Of a DNA stretch of 64,000 bases, positions 1 through 10,871 are shown piece by piece. Position 1 is the stretch's first letter. Each line of letters begins with the position of its first letter. The DNA is from Albifimbria verrucaria (Eukaryota; Ascomycota; Sordariomycetes; Hypocreales; Stachybotryaceae). The notes beneath the pieces were generated by a model, which ran no database searches, was not told the origin of the DNA, and saw only the letters and a list, made by a program, of their open reading frames with translations. The stretch covers positions 930,001-994,000 of the forward strand of contig JAHREC010000013.1 of the NCBI GenBank assembly GCA_020081605.1. The letters are read 5' to 3'. The translations under genes were made by a program, and so were the position numbers.

Positions 1-1847
1 GAGTTTTGTCAAGGTTGGTAGCTAATCCTGCGCCGGAGAAGATGAACTCTCCACGGAATAGCGAGGACAGGAACAAGACTTGGTCCCTGAGATCATTGTA
101 TGCAATGTCTTGATTCGACGGTCCTCCACCGAGCTTGACGCGCGTGTACATGGCGGCGCTGACAAGAGCCTCGTAAATGAAGAGGTGGATTGTCATGTTA
201 CGATAGAATGAAAGCTGGAACCTGTCAACTGCGTAGTACGTTGGCTCTGCTAGGCCATTGACCACTCCGACAAGCTCCTTGCCCAGCACGTCGAGACCAC
301 GATCGATGATCTCAGACAGAGGTGCGTTACCAAAGTGGGCGACGCGGCCACCTTTAGCACGCACACGAGATGTAAGCCAATCGACTCGGCGAGTCAGCTC
401 GGCCTTGCCAACACCACGTCCACGCAGAGTCAACAAGACGGTTCCAATCAAGGCTGTGGGCATGACGACGGAGACGGCGTTGATGTCGCCTAAGACCTTG
501 TAACCCAGAGTACGCAAGATCTTCTCACGGACCGCTCTGACTTCAGGATCGGTGTGATTGACATGCAGACCAGCAGGGACCGTAGGCAGTTTTGAGAGTT
601 GATCCTCGATAAATTTTCTCAGGCTCCAAGGTTCGTGGAATCGAACGTCCACCCTTCCAAGTCGCAACGAGAGAACTGAAGAGCCACCCGACAAAAAGTC
701 AGCCAGATTTTCCTTCTTCTTGGGCATTCCCAGCAACTCAGTCACATAGCCCTCTGTCTCAATAACCTTGTCATACTGTGTACTGACGGGGCAGATGATC
801 GAGTCCTCCACGCGCCCTGACAGTATGCTGTCTAGGACGAAGCTGAGAATGCCAAACTTGGGTGGCAGCAGCTTTCCAGTTCTTGATCGACCACCCTCGA
901 TGAAACACTCGAAATTGTAGCCGCCTTGTAACAAGGCATCCACATATGATTGCACAACAGTCGTGTACAAAGCATCGTCTCCGAAAGATCGACGAATCCA
1001 CATGGCACCGGCATGCTGCAAAAAGCTACCCACTACAGGGAAGTTGAGGTTGTCGCCAGCAACAACGACGGGGAGAGTAAGACCGAGCCTGTAGCATATC
1101 AATTGCAACGAAACGTAGTCAACGTGCGACCGGTGGCTGGGCAGGAAGATGATGCTCTGCTTTTTCTTGGCAGCGAGGTCGGCCACGCGCCTCAGACGCA
1201 GAACCTCCTCGCTAGACACGTGGATGCCTTGGTGGTACGCCCTGGTCAGGAGCTGGGTGACCATATAGTAAGCGCCTCGGATGAAGGTCTTGCTCTCCAT
1301 CTTGCAGATCATTTGGTCGGTGAGCTTCTGGGCCACCTCCTGGAGGCCGCTTTCGAGGGCGCTGCGACGCTGCGCACGCTTGACGGCATAGTCCTTGTCG
1401 TCTTTGGGGAACAGTCCCTCGCGCTCCTCAACAGCCAGGCGATTTTCAGCCAGCTCAACAATGCGCTTCTGCAGCAATGGCGCGGAGAGCACCGTGGATA
1501 TCATCTGTTCGGAGAAGCCAGGGTAGAAGACGGGCTGGCCGATGATCCGGTCGTATGCGCGCCATCCTTGGCCGGAGACGTAGAGGAGACTTCTCGAAGA
1601 AACCTGAGCAAGCGAGCTGTTAGACATTGCATGCGCGACGGGTAGACAGGGTGGCAAGGGTGCCGTACTGCAGTGGCTCGGAGCGGAATGAGGCAAACTG
1701 GTTCATCAGGGCCTCCTCTCGGCCATCTTGGATGACGCTGTCGGGTTCGACATAGCCACTGGGCTGTAAAGTGATAGAGTCGCCGAGGATCTGCAGATCG
1801 GGAGCAGAATTGCTGGCCGGGTCGACCGTGTCCTCTTTGTCGGCCAT
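1..1847 (-). CDS. PlsB-type glycerol-3-phosphate / DHAP acyltransferase, 3' end cut by window
   Basis: Transfers an acyl chain to the sn-1 position of glycerol-3-phosphate or dihydroxyacetone phosphate, the entry step of glycerolipid synthesis. All the expected acyltransferase blocks are readable on the minus strand: HRSHVD (the HX4D catalytic motif), FIEGGRSRTGK (substrate-binding block) and CPVSTQYDK. This places it in the PlsB/GPAM/GNPAT family rather than with the yeast Gat1/Sct1 type. ATG is at 1847. A 65-nt intron at 1604-1668 (donor GTACGG, branch CTAAC, acceptor CAG) joins LQ to FLREVS. One missing base near 1586 is then needed to enter the long open frame that runs off position 1. 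The C-terminus is outside the window. Glycerol-3-phosphate versus DHAP preference and location (mitochondrion, ER or peroxisome) cannot be told from what is visible. Confidence 0.85.
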
Positions 1848-2436
1848 TGTGTTGTTCGCGATCGGTTATTCGGTGTCTACCTAGCTTGCCGAGCGGTGGT
1901 TAAGCTGAAGACATGGCCGCCGAGGACGCTTGCAGGGGTATGAGGAAGCTGTCGTTCGAGGCGGAGTGGGTGAACGGACGGACGGTGACCCTGACCCTGG
2001 CCCTGGGCACGTAATGTAAGCTGAGGAACAGGAAGTGGTTGCTGGTCGGCTGGAGGCGGTTATGGTTACGGTTACTGTGACTGTGGGGAGGAACAAAGAC
2101 GGCGTGAGAGCCGAACGGCATGTGAACAGGGCTCCCCAGGTTTTTAGTGGCTCCTGCAACCTCCAAGGCCCCTCTAACCCCCTGTGCTGGTGCTGGTGCT
2201 GGACCAATTACCGTCTTGGCTGGGTACCTATCCAGCATGATTTTTGTCAGAAGCTTTGCTTGCTCACTCGCAGCGACAGCTTCATCACACCCTGCTCACG
2301 ATATATAACCACCACCAAACCTGCCATAGCTATCCGCACAACCTCCACACATACTCAATCGCCACGCCATTATTACCATCGGAGTCCAAGTATCTGGCCA
2401 GATTACCGCAAACCCCAAAGGTGAACCCACCGAACC
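1848..2436. promoter_or_regulatory. divergent intergenic region, acyltransferase / POP4
   Basis: This 589-bp interval separates two divergently transcribed genes and should hold both promoters. It carries short imperfect repeats (GGTGCT units near 2188-2201 and a CCCTGG/CCCTGA run near 1987-2005). No clear TATA box is visible. Confidence 0.5.
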
Positions 2437-3112
2437 ATGGCAACCACCGGCCAAAGGTCACCCAGGACCTGCTCGCCAGAGCTCACTCCCCGACAGCGCC
2501 AACCGCATCTACACAGAAAAGATTCAGTATCGATCGCTTCACCTCAGGCCGACCTCTCCCCCTCCTGCGACGCTTAGCGCCCGAGCCGCTCGTCAAAGGA
2601 AGAGACAGCAAGAAAAGGCCAAGCAGAAGATTCGACCCAAGCCTCTATCAACCCGCGAAAGACGGAAGCTTGGTCTCTACGACATCCCTAGAGACGGCCA
2701 GAAATATGACATTTACGAACCTCTACACAACCTTTGGCTCGGTTACGTCCGCGAGGTCCTTGGTACCGACTTGCACACCGGCGGACCAGCTGCTGCCGCG
2801 AAGCTAGCCAGTGCCGAATTCCACGGCGCCCAAGTCGAGGTATCAAGGAGTCGTTGCCCTGGCAGGGTTGGTATCAAGGGCATTGTAGTGCGGGATCGAA
2901 AGTTTGTCTTTGAAGTCATTACCAAGAAGCGAGGTCTCAAGGTGGTGCCGAAGGAGGGCACGACGTTCCGCGTCGAGGTTCCTGTGCCGCAGACTGAGCC
3001 CCAACCTTCTGATGCAAAGTTCGTTTTTGAGATACTTGGCGACCAGCTTCTCCTGCGGTCTGCGGATCGAGCCAACCGAAAGTTCAAGGCACACTTTTTG
3101 AAGAATGTTTGA
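2437..3112 (+). CDS. POP4: RNase P/MRP subunit Pop4 (Rpp29)
   Basis: Pop4/Rpp29 is a shared protein subunit of nuclear RNase P and RNase MRP, which process pre-tRNA 5' ends and pre-rRNA. The C-terminal Sm-like Rpp29 core is clear: GYVREVLG, AEFHGAQVEVSRSRCPGRVG, GIVVRDRKFVFEV and KEGTTFRV. It is preceded by a basic, helical K/R/Q-rich stretch (about residues 50-75). Two single-base deletions split the frame: the A run at 2453-2455 (one A short) and the C run at 2488-2491 (one C short). Restoring them gives a continuous 225-residue protein from ATG 2437, the expected size for the family. No intron is needed. Confidence 0.85.
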
Positions 3113-3469
3113 GGCACGACTGGGCCCAAGACGTGAGGATCAGTCTTGACTCGGATGCTTGCGACAACAGAGGCGACCACCGCTCGTCGTCCACCACATA
3201 GCGTCCATCGAGTTCTCTGACGACGGAATTTCTTTCGCAATTGCTTTTGGCCATGGCGAGCTGCCTCTGAAATGTCATGCGTTTGACTCCAGAGGTGCAT
3301 GGCGAGCATGCCAGGATAGAGTCTATGGTGAACTCTACAACGCGGGGTGCGCTTCTGGGTATAAGACGATCTTTCCTCGCAAGAAGACTGCGAAGGGCAC
3401 CCTAAACCTCCAACATCGATTGCTTCCCTTGTGAACCGATCACTGCAAGAACTCACGCCATTATCCATC

Positions 3470-4153
3470 ATGTCGAAGACAGCATGTGAACAGAAGCCTT
3501 GGTCCCTACCTGTCCCGTATGTGTCCAAGGTTATCTTCGCCTTTGTGGCCTTGATAAACCTGATACTTATGAACCATGTGCTTCTACTCCAAGGGATTGG
3601 AGGCTCAGCGGCTTATGGTGAATATTGCTGCAATCTCGCTTGGGTTGGTCACGCCTTTACTCAGTTACGATGACTACCTACTAACTCGTCTTCGAATACA
3701 AGGTGATGATCTTTATTGTCCTCATTCTCGTGTTCTGTGCCTCGGGAGTGGAAGACGATTTCTCTGGCGGCATTGTCAAGCTTTTTGTTGGCGTAATGAT
3801 GTTGTCGTGGCATTGTGTTGTCGCCATGAACGTCATATTCCTCTCGGTGGGGTTTTTCCAGTGTCATGCGAAACAACCTTACGAGAAGAACTTGAGCTTT
3901 TGCGCCATGTTTGGCAATCCTAAGCTGGCAGAGAAACATGGGTGGAAGGGCCATTCATGGGAACCTGCATTGCTTTGGATAGCCATAGCCATCAGCTTCA
4001 TGAATTTCTTTGTTCAAATGTGAGCATCACTATTTCGGATTGAGTGTTCGTAAAACTAATGCGCGGCTCTTCAGGATATCATGGGTGGTAGCCTGGGTCC
4101 GGTTGAAGCCGAAGAAGGAATCCAAGATGGAGATGGGAGAGATTAAAGTATGA
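3470..4153 (+). CDS. small multi-pass membrane protein, function unknown
   Basis: I do not recognise the family. The reading begins at ATG 3470 with a hydrophobic helix (VIFAFVALINLILM). It continues in the frame open at 3703 with MIFIVLILVFCASG, a third helix (LFVGVMMLSWHCVVAMNVIF) and a fourth (LLWIAIAISFMNFFVQM), then a short Lys/Glu-rich cytosolic-type tail ending at TGA 4151-4153. The last intron, 4020-4074 (GTGAGC...TTCAG), is convincing and keeps frame. The first junction is not resolved: an intron 3618-3702 has a very good branch site (CTACTAAC) but leaves the frames out of phase. A donor at 3578 would be in phase but is weak. An indel in exon 1 is also possible. Four membrane spans would fit a MARVEL-like tetraspan topology, but this is only inference. 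Confidence 0.5.
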
Positions 4154-4464
4154 AGGAACTTTGATTTGCGAAGGCGACGGGTTGAGGACTGGGGATGTGG
4201 GCTGGGGATGATGGTTATACCTGGCTAAATTCAAGTACGATACATGTGCATGACATTATGCTTTGACTTTTGGTTACTATTTTGTTTCTGTTCAATTGTT
4301 TACATTTACTGGCTAATTTGTCCTCTGGATTTGTTTGTTGATGCAGAATACCTAGGCATTGTATCAATTTACGGTACGTGTTGTGATATCAGAAGGTACA
4401 AGGGGGCCTGCACGACATGTTATACGTATATGCATAGGGAGGTATATATAGGTCAGGTGCTTGT

Positions 4465-4508
4465 GTATAAATATATACATACATATATATATATACATAT
4501 ATATATTT
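4465..4508. repeat. AT-rich dinucleotide microsatellite
   Basis: Imperfect (TA)n interrupted by CATA units. It lies downstream of the small membrane-protein gene. Confidence 0.8.
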
Positions 4509-4905
4509 CAGTGCCTACTTACCTACTTACATATACGTCAAACGGAGATGCAATAGAGGGTTTGGCTGGCATGGTTCTTCTGTCATGTCAGTCATCAAGG
4601 AATGCGGCATGTCAAGGGAGTATTTTATTGTGATTCAAACAGCCAGCTCCGGCCCTTGCACAGCAGGTGGCCACAGCGCAGCATCGCACCACAGCGCTCA
4701 CCCATGCACGGCGGCAGGCCAAGCCTCATACGGCCGTGAATGTTCTCCTCCCCATGGCAAACTCAAAGGTCAAAGGCTTGGCTAGGCCCTGGCTGCATGC
4801 GGCACCAGCAGCACGACACAATCCCATTATTCAACAAAGTGGTTTGTGTGGCACGACAGGCTTGTCTCAGGTTGAATTCCTCGAAGCCGCTAGAGCTAGA
4901 AGCAG

Positions 4906-4975
4906 AGTGGATGGATGTGGATGTGGATATGCTATGCTATGCGATGCGAATCAGGTTCAGGATCAGGATCAGGGT
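4906..4975. repeat. cluster of short tandem repeats
   Basis: Three adjacent short tandem arrays are visible: GATGTG units, then GCTAT units, then CAGGAT units. They lie side by side in about 70 bp upstream of the GYF gene. Confidence 0.8.
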
Positions 4976-5574
4976 TTCGTGACGACTGTCGCATCTCTCC
5001 TTCGCCCAGCACGTCTCAGCTTTTTCCCAAGCCCTAACGAGGTACCTTCGTCATGGGCTGCAGGTGCCACCACCTGGAGGTACAGGCCCATCAGCGCCCC
5101 GGGAACCTCGGGCCTGGTGTTAAGGCTCAGGCCCCAGCGCCAGCGGCGGCGGGTAAAACTCGGAGGTCGCCGGTTGAGGCCTAGCGGCGTCCCGACAGTC
5201 TTTCCCACCTGGGACCATCCGAACTCCAGTTTTCATCCTAAACCAAACCTTTGGTTTTTTTCCGCCAGCACGACAAAGCTCCCACCTACCTCACATTACA
5301 TTCCGTCACCTCGCGACTCTTCACGACCTTTACCGTAATCCCCGCAAGCGCATCGATACCAAGCATCCATCGAATCCCCAGAGCCGCTTCTCGCCCTCTG
5401 TCCATCGCCATTGACGCCGAGCCATCCACTGGTGTCATTTGACTTTCGCTTTATCGTCTTTTCGCCTTCCCGCCTACCGCACCCATCCAACCACCACCAC
5501 CACCACCTCGACGTGAAGGAGAAGACCCTTTCTCCGCCACGCACCCTCTTTCCGCACTACATTCTTACGCAAAC

Positions 5575-8500
5575 ATGCCGTCGAATTTACCATCCAGCTT
5601 TGCCTCTGCCGCCGCCGGTCAGAATGCCGGCCGTGATTCTCGAGGGGCCGCTCCGATGGGAGGGAAACGTTGGAGGCGACTGGTACGTCTGATGTCCCTT
5701 CTGCCTTGTCCCTCGACTCCTTCTCGCACCATGCCCTACGCTGCCGTGTCCGCGAGCTTGCGCCGTGGCACAAAGTGTTGCAGTGTGCCCACTTGCTGCA
5801 GCCCCTCAGCACTTTGCCAGATTGCACCCTTGTCTTATCCACAATACATACTCACTCCTTCCTCTTCGCAGGTCACGACGCGACGGACGCTCAGCTAACG
5901 GCACGCTCACCTTCCGACGATCCTCCACCACCCCTCTAGGCCAGTCTTCACAGCCCCTCCAACCAGTGAACATGCCTACCTCCCCACGCCTGTCGAGCCT
6001 CCTACCCCACAGCCCTCTGGCTATGAGCCGGGACCTGCTCGCTACACCAAGGAGGACTTGCTGGACATGTTCCGTTCCCAAAAACCCCAAGACGACCTGA
6101 CTCGTCTATTCATACCTGGCTGGAACCCGAACCAAGTCAACGGGAGTCACACGAGGGGTTGGGGTAAGAGCAACGACAACCATGTGCCCCAAGAACCTGG
6201 TGCCTGCTGGGATCAGGGCGGTGACACCATACCGATGGGGTTGCAGGAGCTGTCGGCGGAGGAGAAGGAGGTTCGTTCCTCGCCGTATCCACGAGCCTCA
6301 GCTTCTGGGTTGGCTGACCATACACAGGCCTTTTCGACTGAGATCAACTCCCCGCTAAAGCCGCCCACACAGAACAAGGAGGGCCTTCAAGGAGCCGTCA
6401 ACGGTAGGAAGGCTTCCGTCTCCCAAGGTACTTCGAATGCGTATGGTGTCAGTTCGCCCTCCTCCGCAACACGTCCTAGCACCCGTCGACGAGAGACCAT
6501 CGAATCGAACCCATTCAGTAGCGCCTTAAACTCCCCACTACCGCTGGTCGATTTTCACGCGATGACCCTCGTACTGGTTCCCCGTAAGGGTGGCGAATCA
6601 AAGGACCCGGACGCGGAAGACCTCGAAGCCGAGCAGACTCCACGAGATGCCCCTAACAAACTGCCATTTGGAAATCTGATCCGCAGCCACACTACCGGCA
6701 GTCCTGGTGCTATCACGTCTATTTGGCCACCCGCCAACCAGACGACTCCCGGTGCTACTGGCGGCTTTGGTAACTTTGCCATGCCTTCCCTTCGGCTATT
6801 GGCGATAAGCGTGTTGGAGGTCCCGGTGGTGGCAGCCGCTTGGCGCATCTTATCCCGAAGGACAGCTCAGAGGCCATAGGTGGAAAGCCTTCGGAGACCC
6901 AGAACCCGTTGGCTCAGCAGTCGTGGCGGTCTCGTCCTCGCACTGATACGGATCCTTTTGGCGATGATGGACTTTCTGGCAGCGCAGTCCTTGGTGGTTC
7001 TCAGGATACCTCTGGTGGACCTTCCCAAGCCAGCCGTGTTGCGCCCCTCGGTACTCCTGTCAAGGGCTCAACTGGTGACTTCGGCATGTCGGGCTTGAAC
7101 CTTGGCGGCCAGGGAAACGATGATGGTTCTGTCAGTCCGTCCGAGACCAACCCGTACCGCAGCCCCCTGCTGAGCGCCATGACCACGACGGAGACTCGCC
7201 CGGAGCTGACAAGTTGCATGGCGGAGCGCCGACCGACCAACCCGCCGGATTTGCACCCCTGCCGCGGGGCTTTGGCGGGCCACATTTCGAGGGTAGCGAC
7301 CGAAGCCAGACCTCTAGTGTTGGAGCCAAGGCCTACCCTCTCGGAGCCATTTCCGGATGGCCTGCTCCCAGTGTCCCTTCGGTTGGAACTCCTGACCGCG
7401 AGCGAGCTAACTTTGCCAATGCGTTCGGTAGTTCTCTTTTCTCCCCAATCGGCGACATGCAGTCCCCTGCCTTGGGCAACTTGAACAACGTTTTTGGACC
7501 GGCTTCTGCCGGCGGTCTCGGTACTGGTAGCATCGGGCGAGGCAGCAAGTTGGGCTCTCTCTTCCCTCCGGCCATGCAGGCGCAGATGCAGAGTCACGAA
7601 CACGAAAAGAGTCTCGGTGATTCGATCCCGGATCTTCGACAAAGCAACCCATTGGGTGCTATCGGCCGCTCTAACTTTTCAGTCCCTTCCAGGGATACCG
7701 ATAGTCCTATTAGATCCAACCGTGGTGTCTTCGAAGAGCTCTTCCCTCTAGCGATGCGACCCGATCTCACGGCGTCTTCAGCCCCGGCGAGCCTGGTCAG
7801 CCAGCCGGCGCAGTTCCTGGCGCCCAATCCTTTACACCTGTCACTGGAGGATTGCCTTTCGGTGGCAACCAGGTTGCTGGTGAACCCTTGGCTGCTCAGA
7901 TTCGCCAGATGGTCATGCCCGATCGCATGAGATGGGTTTACCTAGATCCTCAGGGCCAAGTGCAAGGGCCTTTCACTGGTCTCGAGATGAACGACTGGTA
8001 TAAGGCGCACTTCTTTACCCCTGATCTCCGCGTCAAGAAGGTTGAGGACCCCGAGTTCGAACCATTGGGACAGCTCATTCGACGGATAGGAAACTCGCAT
8101 GAGCCGTTTCTGGTTCCCCAGATTGGTATTCCTCATGGACCCCCAACACAGTCTGGCCCCTTCACGCCTGCTAGTGGCAATGGCATCGTTCCCCCTCTCA
8201 GCGGCGTGTTCCCCAGCTTCGGGCGCACCCTCACCGCCGAGGAGCAAAACAACCTCGAGCGACGCAAGCAGGAAGAGCAGTTCCTCATGGCCCAACAGCG
8301 AGAATTTGTCATGCGCCAGCAAGCCATGTCTAAATTTCAGATGCAGGGCCCAGGTCTTCAGCACCACTCCAGTGCCCACAGCCTTCAGAGCCAGCCTAGC
8401 TTCGGTAGCATGACTTCGCCAATCGGTGCTCCTCAGCCTCACCAGCAGCAACAGGCGCAGGCTCAGCAGCCTATTGGTGCCATCCCTCCTACCACGGGCT

Positions 8501-10318
8501 TCTTCGACGCTGCCGCTACCGGTCAATCTTCTGCTCGTGGCAGTATGGGAAACGGCGAGCTCTTCCGAGAGGAAGACTTGGCTAACCTCACAAACGCCGA
8601 GCGCCAGATGCTTGTCACTCTTCAAACCGCCCCTGGCGACGGCAGTGCACCCCAGCCAACTGAGGCTAACCTACGATCCGGTCTGCCCCAGACGGAGCAA
8701 CTCCTCGAGGATTCTGAGGGGTTTCGCGAGCGCTTGAAGGAATTCGAGGACCTACGTGCTCAACACGATGCTGAACAAGCCGCCAACGCCGAGGATGCAC
8801 AGGAGGGTGCGGTTCAGGATGAGCAAGCCACCGCTGCGACTACAGCAATCGAACAGCAGCCTGCTACTGCTGCTGTTTCTAGCAAGGCTGCTAAGAGGGC
8901 CCAGAAGAAGGCCGCTGAGGAGGCTACTCTGTCTTTGACCCAGCAGGTGCAGAAAACGCAGGCTGCTGCCGCGGCTGCAGCTCAGCCCGTCGAGCCGGAT
9001 ATGCCTATGCCATTCCCTCCCCTTCCTCGTCGACCCCCTTCCCGCGCCTACAGCTCAGCGTGTCCGCTCCAACCTACCCGAGCAGTATAGCCGCTCACAG
9101 AGCGGCACTCCTGATACCACCGCCTCAGCCACTGCTCAGGCTCCGCCCATGGCTCCCTGGGCCAAGGACCCAGCTCATGAGGCCCAGAAGGGCCCCAGCC
9201 TGAAGGAGATCCAAGAGGCCGAAGCCCTCAAGGCTGCCAAGGCTGAGGAGGCCGCCGCTGCTCTGCGAAAGGCAGCTATGGAGCAGGAAATGGCCGTCAT
9301 GCGTGAGAAGGAGAAGGCCGCTGCTGCTGCCGCCGCCGCCGCCAGCCTTCCAGCCACCAGCACCTGGGGCCATGGATCTCCAGTCTCTGCCACTAGCCCC
9401 TGGGCAAAGCCCGCCCCGCCTAAGGGTCCTGCCCCTGGTCTCACTGCCACAGTCTCTGCGGCCGCTGGTAAGAAGACGCTCGCTGAGATTCAACGGGAGG
9501 AGGAGCTTCGAAAGCAACGCGCAAGGGAGGAGGCTGCCACTCAGGCCGAGATCCAGCGCGAAGAGGACCTTCGAAAGCAAAGAGCAAGGGAGGCTACCTC
9601 GCAGACTGGTACCCCCACCAACGCAACCAAGAGCTACGCAAACCTCGCAGGCAAGCCTAACTTCGCTGTTGCTCCCGGCTCTCAGCAGTCTACACCCCTC
9701 CCCTGGTAGCGGATGGGCTACTGTTGGCGCAGGCGGCAAGGTCAAGGTCCCCACTGGACCGGCTGCTCAAGGCCGCACTGTCAGTGTCAGCAACGTGAAG
9801 CCTATTTCTACCCTTGTCAAGCCCGTCTCAAAGCCTCAGTCGATCAGCGCTAACGGCAAGGCTGACACTGGTCACGTCGCTATTGATGAGTTCAACAAGT
9901 GGGTTGGTCGCGAGCTATCTCGCGGTATTACGGGTGTTAATGACAGTAAGTTTTGATTTCTTCGCAAGCACATAAACAATATCTAACCTGTACCAGTCGC
10001 GAGCTTCCAGGCTGCACTTGACGTGCTCCCATTGGACACTGGAATCATTGCCGACGCTGTTTACGCCAACTCAACCACTATGGATGGCCGACACTTTGCC
10101 GAGGAGTACATTCGCCGCAAGAAGCTCGCCGAGAAGGGCGTCGTTGAAAAGCAGCCCTCCAGCGAGATGAAGGTCAGCAGCCCCAGCGGCGGCTGGAGCG
10201 AGGTCGCTAAGAAGAGCGGCAGCGGCAGCGGAAGTAGCAGCGTCCAGCCCAAGGAGGAGGCCCTATGCAGGGTGCTGGCTTCAAGGTCGTGCCCAGCAGA
10301 AAGAAGGGCAAGAAATAG
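5575..10318 (+). CDS. GYF-domain protein (Smy2/GIGYF-like)
   Basis: GYF domains bind proline-rich peptides. Fungal Smy2/Syh1 and animal GIGYF proteins link such partners to mRNA decay, translational repression and vesicle traffic. The domain is intact at about 7940-8060: WVYLDPQGQVQGPF followed by MNDWYKAHFF. It is flanked by long Ser/Pro/Gly-rich disordered regions, Gln-rich stretches and alanine-rich coiled coils with two near-identical IQREEELRKQRARE-type repeats. A C-terminal segment (HVAIDEFNKWVGRELSRG onward) ends in a basic SRKKGKK tail. Introns: 5683-5871, 6271-6327 (57 nt, in frame) and 9946-9996. At least fourteen single-base deletions interrupt the frame, nearly all in C runs (6533, 6580, 6788, 7163, 7744, 9034, 9695, 9700, 10261 and others). 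Corrected, the protein is 1486 residues. The ATG at 5575 opens MPSNLPSSFASAAAGQ. Confidence 0.85.
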
Positions 10319-10871
10319 AGTACGGGGTCCTACGACTCGCTCAAGGAACGACGGGCTTGAACATACGAATGTGGAATGAAGCAGTAACGAGTATTGCTTC
10401 GTATGTGTGTACGATGCGATGAATGATTTAGCTGGAAAGAAAGCTAAAGGAGCGATGAAGAGAAGAAAAACACGAAACCATGATAAACCCAACCTCAAAG
10501 TCACAGGAAGCGAAGACTGCTTCGCGAGCGGTCCTTGGTCGCCGTTACGGGCAGGCCTAAGCGTTGACAAGAAAACAAAACAAAAAGGAATTATGGAAAC
10601 AATGGTTTTTACGAAATAGGAGATGTATGTATGTAGTGATAGCCGCCGATGCCCGTATGTAGCGTTGTGGTATGTGATGAGTCTTTGGATGAATCAAAGT
10701 GTGCGAAGCGCCTGTTTGACTCGGAATATTCTTTTCTTATCGTTGTTTCTTGTGTGACAGTGTGACTGTCTGAATGAAAATGTGATGATGTGTTTGGGGT
10801 CATTATAAATGCATTGCTTTTTCTCTAATCTCATCATATATCTATCTATATGTCCACGATATCTACCCCCG
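10319..10871. other. convergent 3' intergenic region (GYF / EMW1)
   Basis: These 553 bp between two convergent stop codons hold the two 3' UTRs. The sequence is AT-rich with TATGTATGTA and TCTATCTATA runs near 10624 and 10840. No gene is seen. Confidence 0.5.

Larger units (their letters stand above)
4154..5574. other. intergenic region upstream of the GYF gene
   Basis: This 1.4-kb interval has no convincing gene. It contains an AT dinucleotide tract, a block of short tandem repeats and, near its right end, pyrimidine-rich sequence with CACCACCACC runs (5490-5507) that probably belongs to the promoter and 5' leader of the GYF gene. Confidence 0.5.

Noticed and set aside
2743..3528. 261-residue minus-strand open frame across POP4
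   Set aside because: Antisense to the recognisable Rpp29 domain; Arg/Ser-rich shadow.
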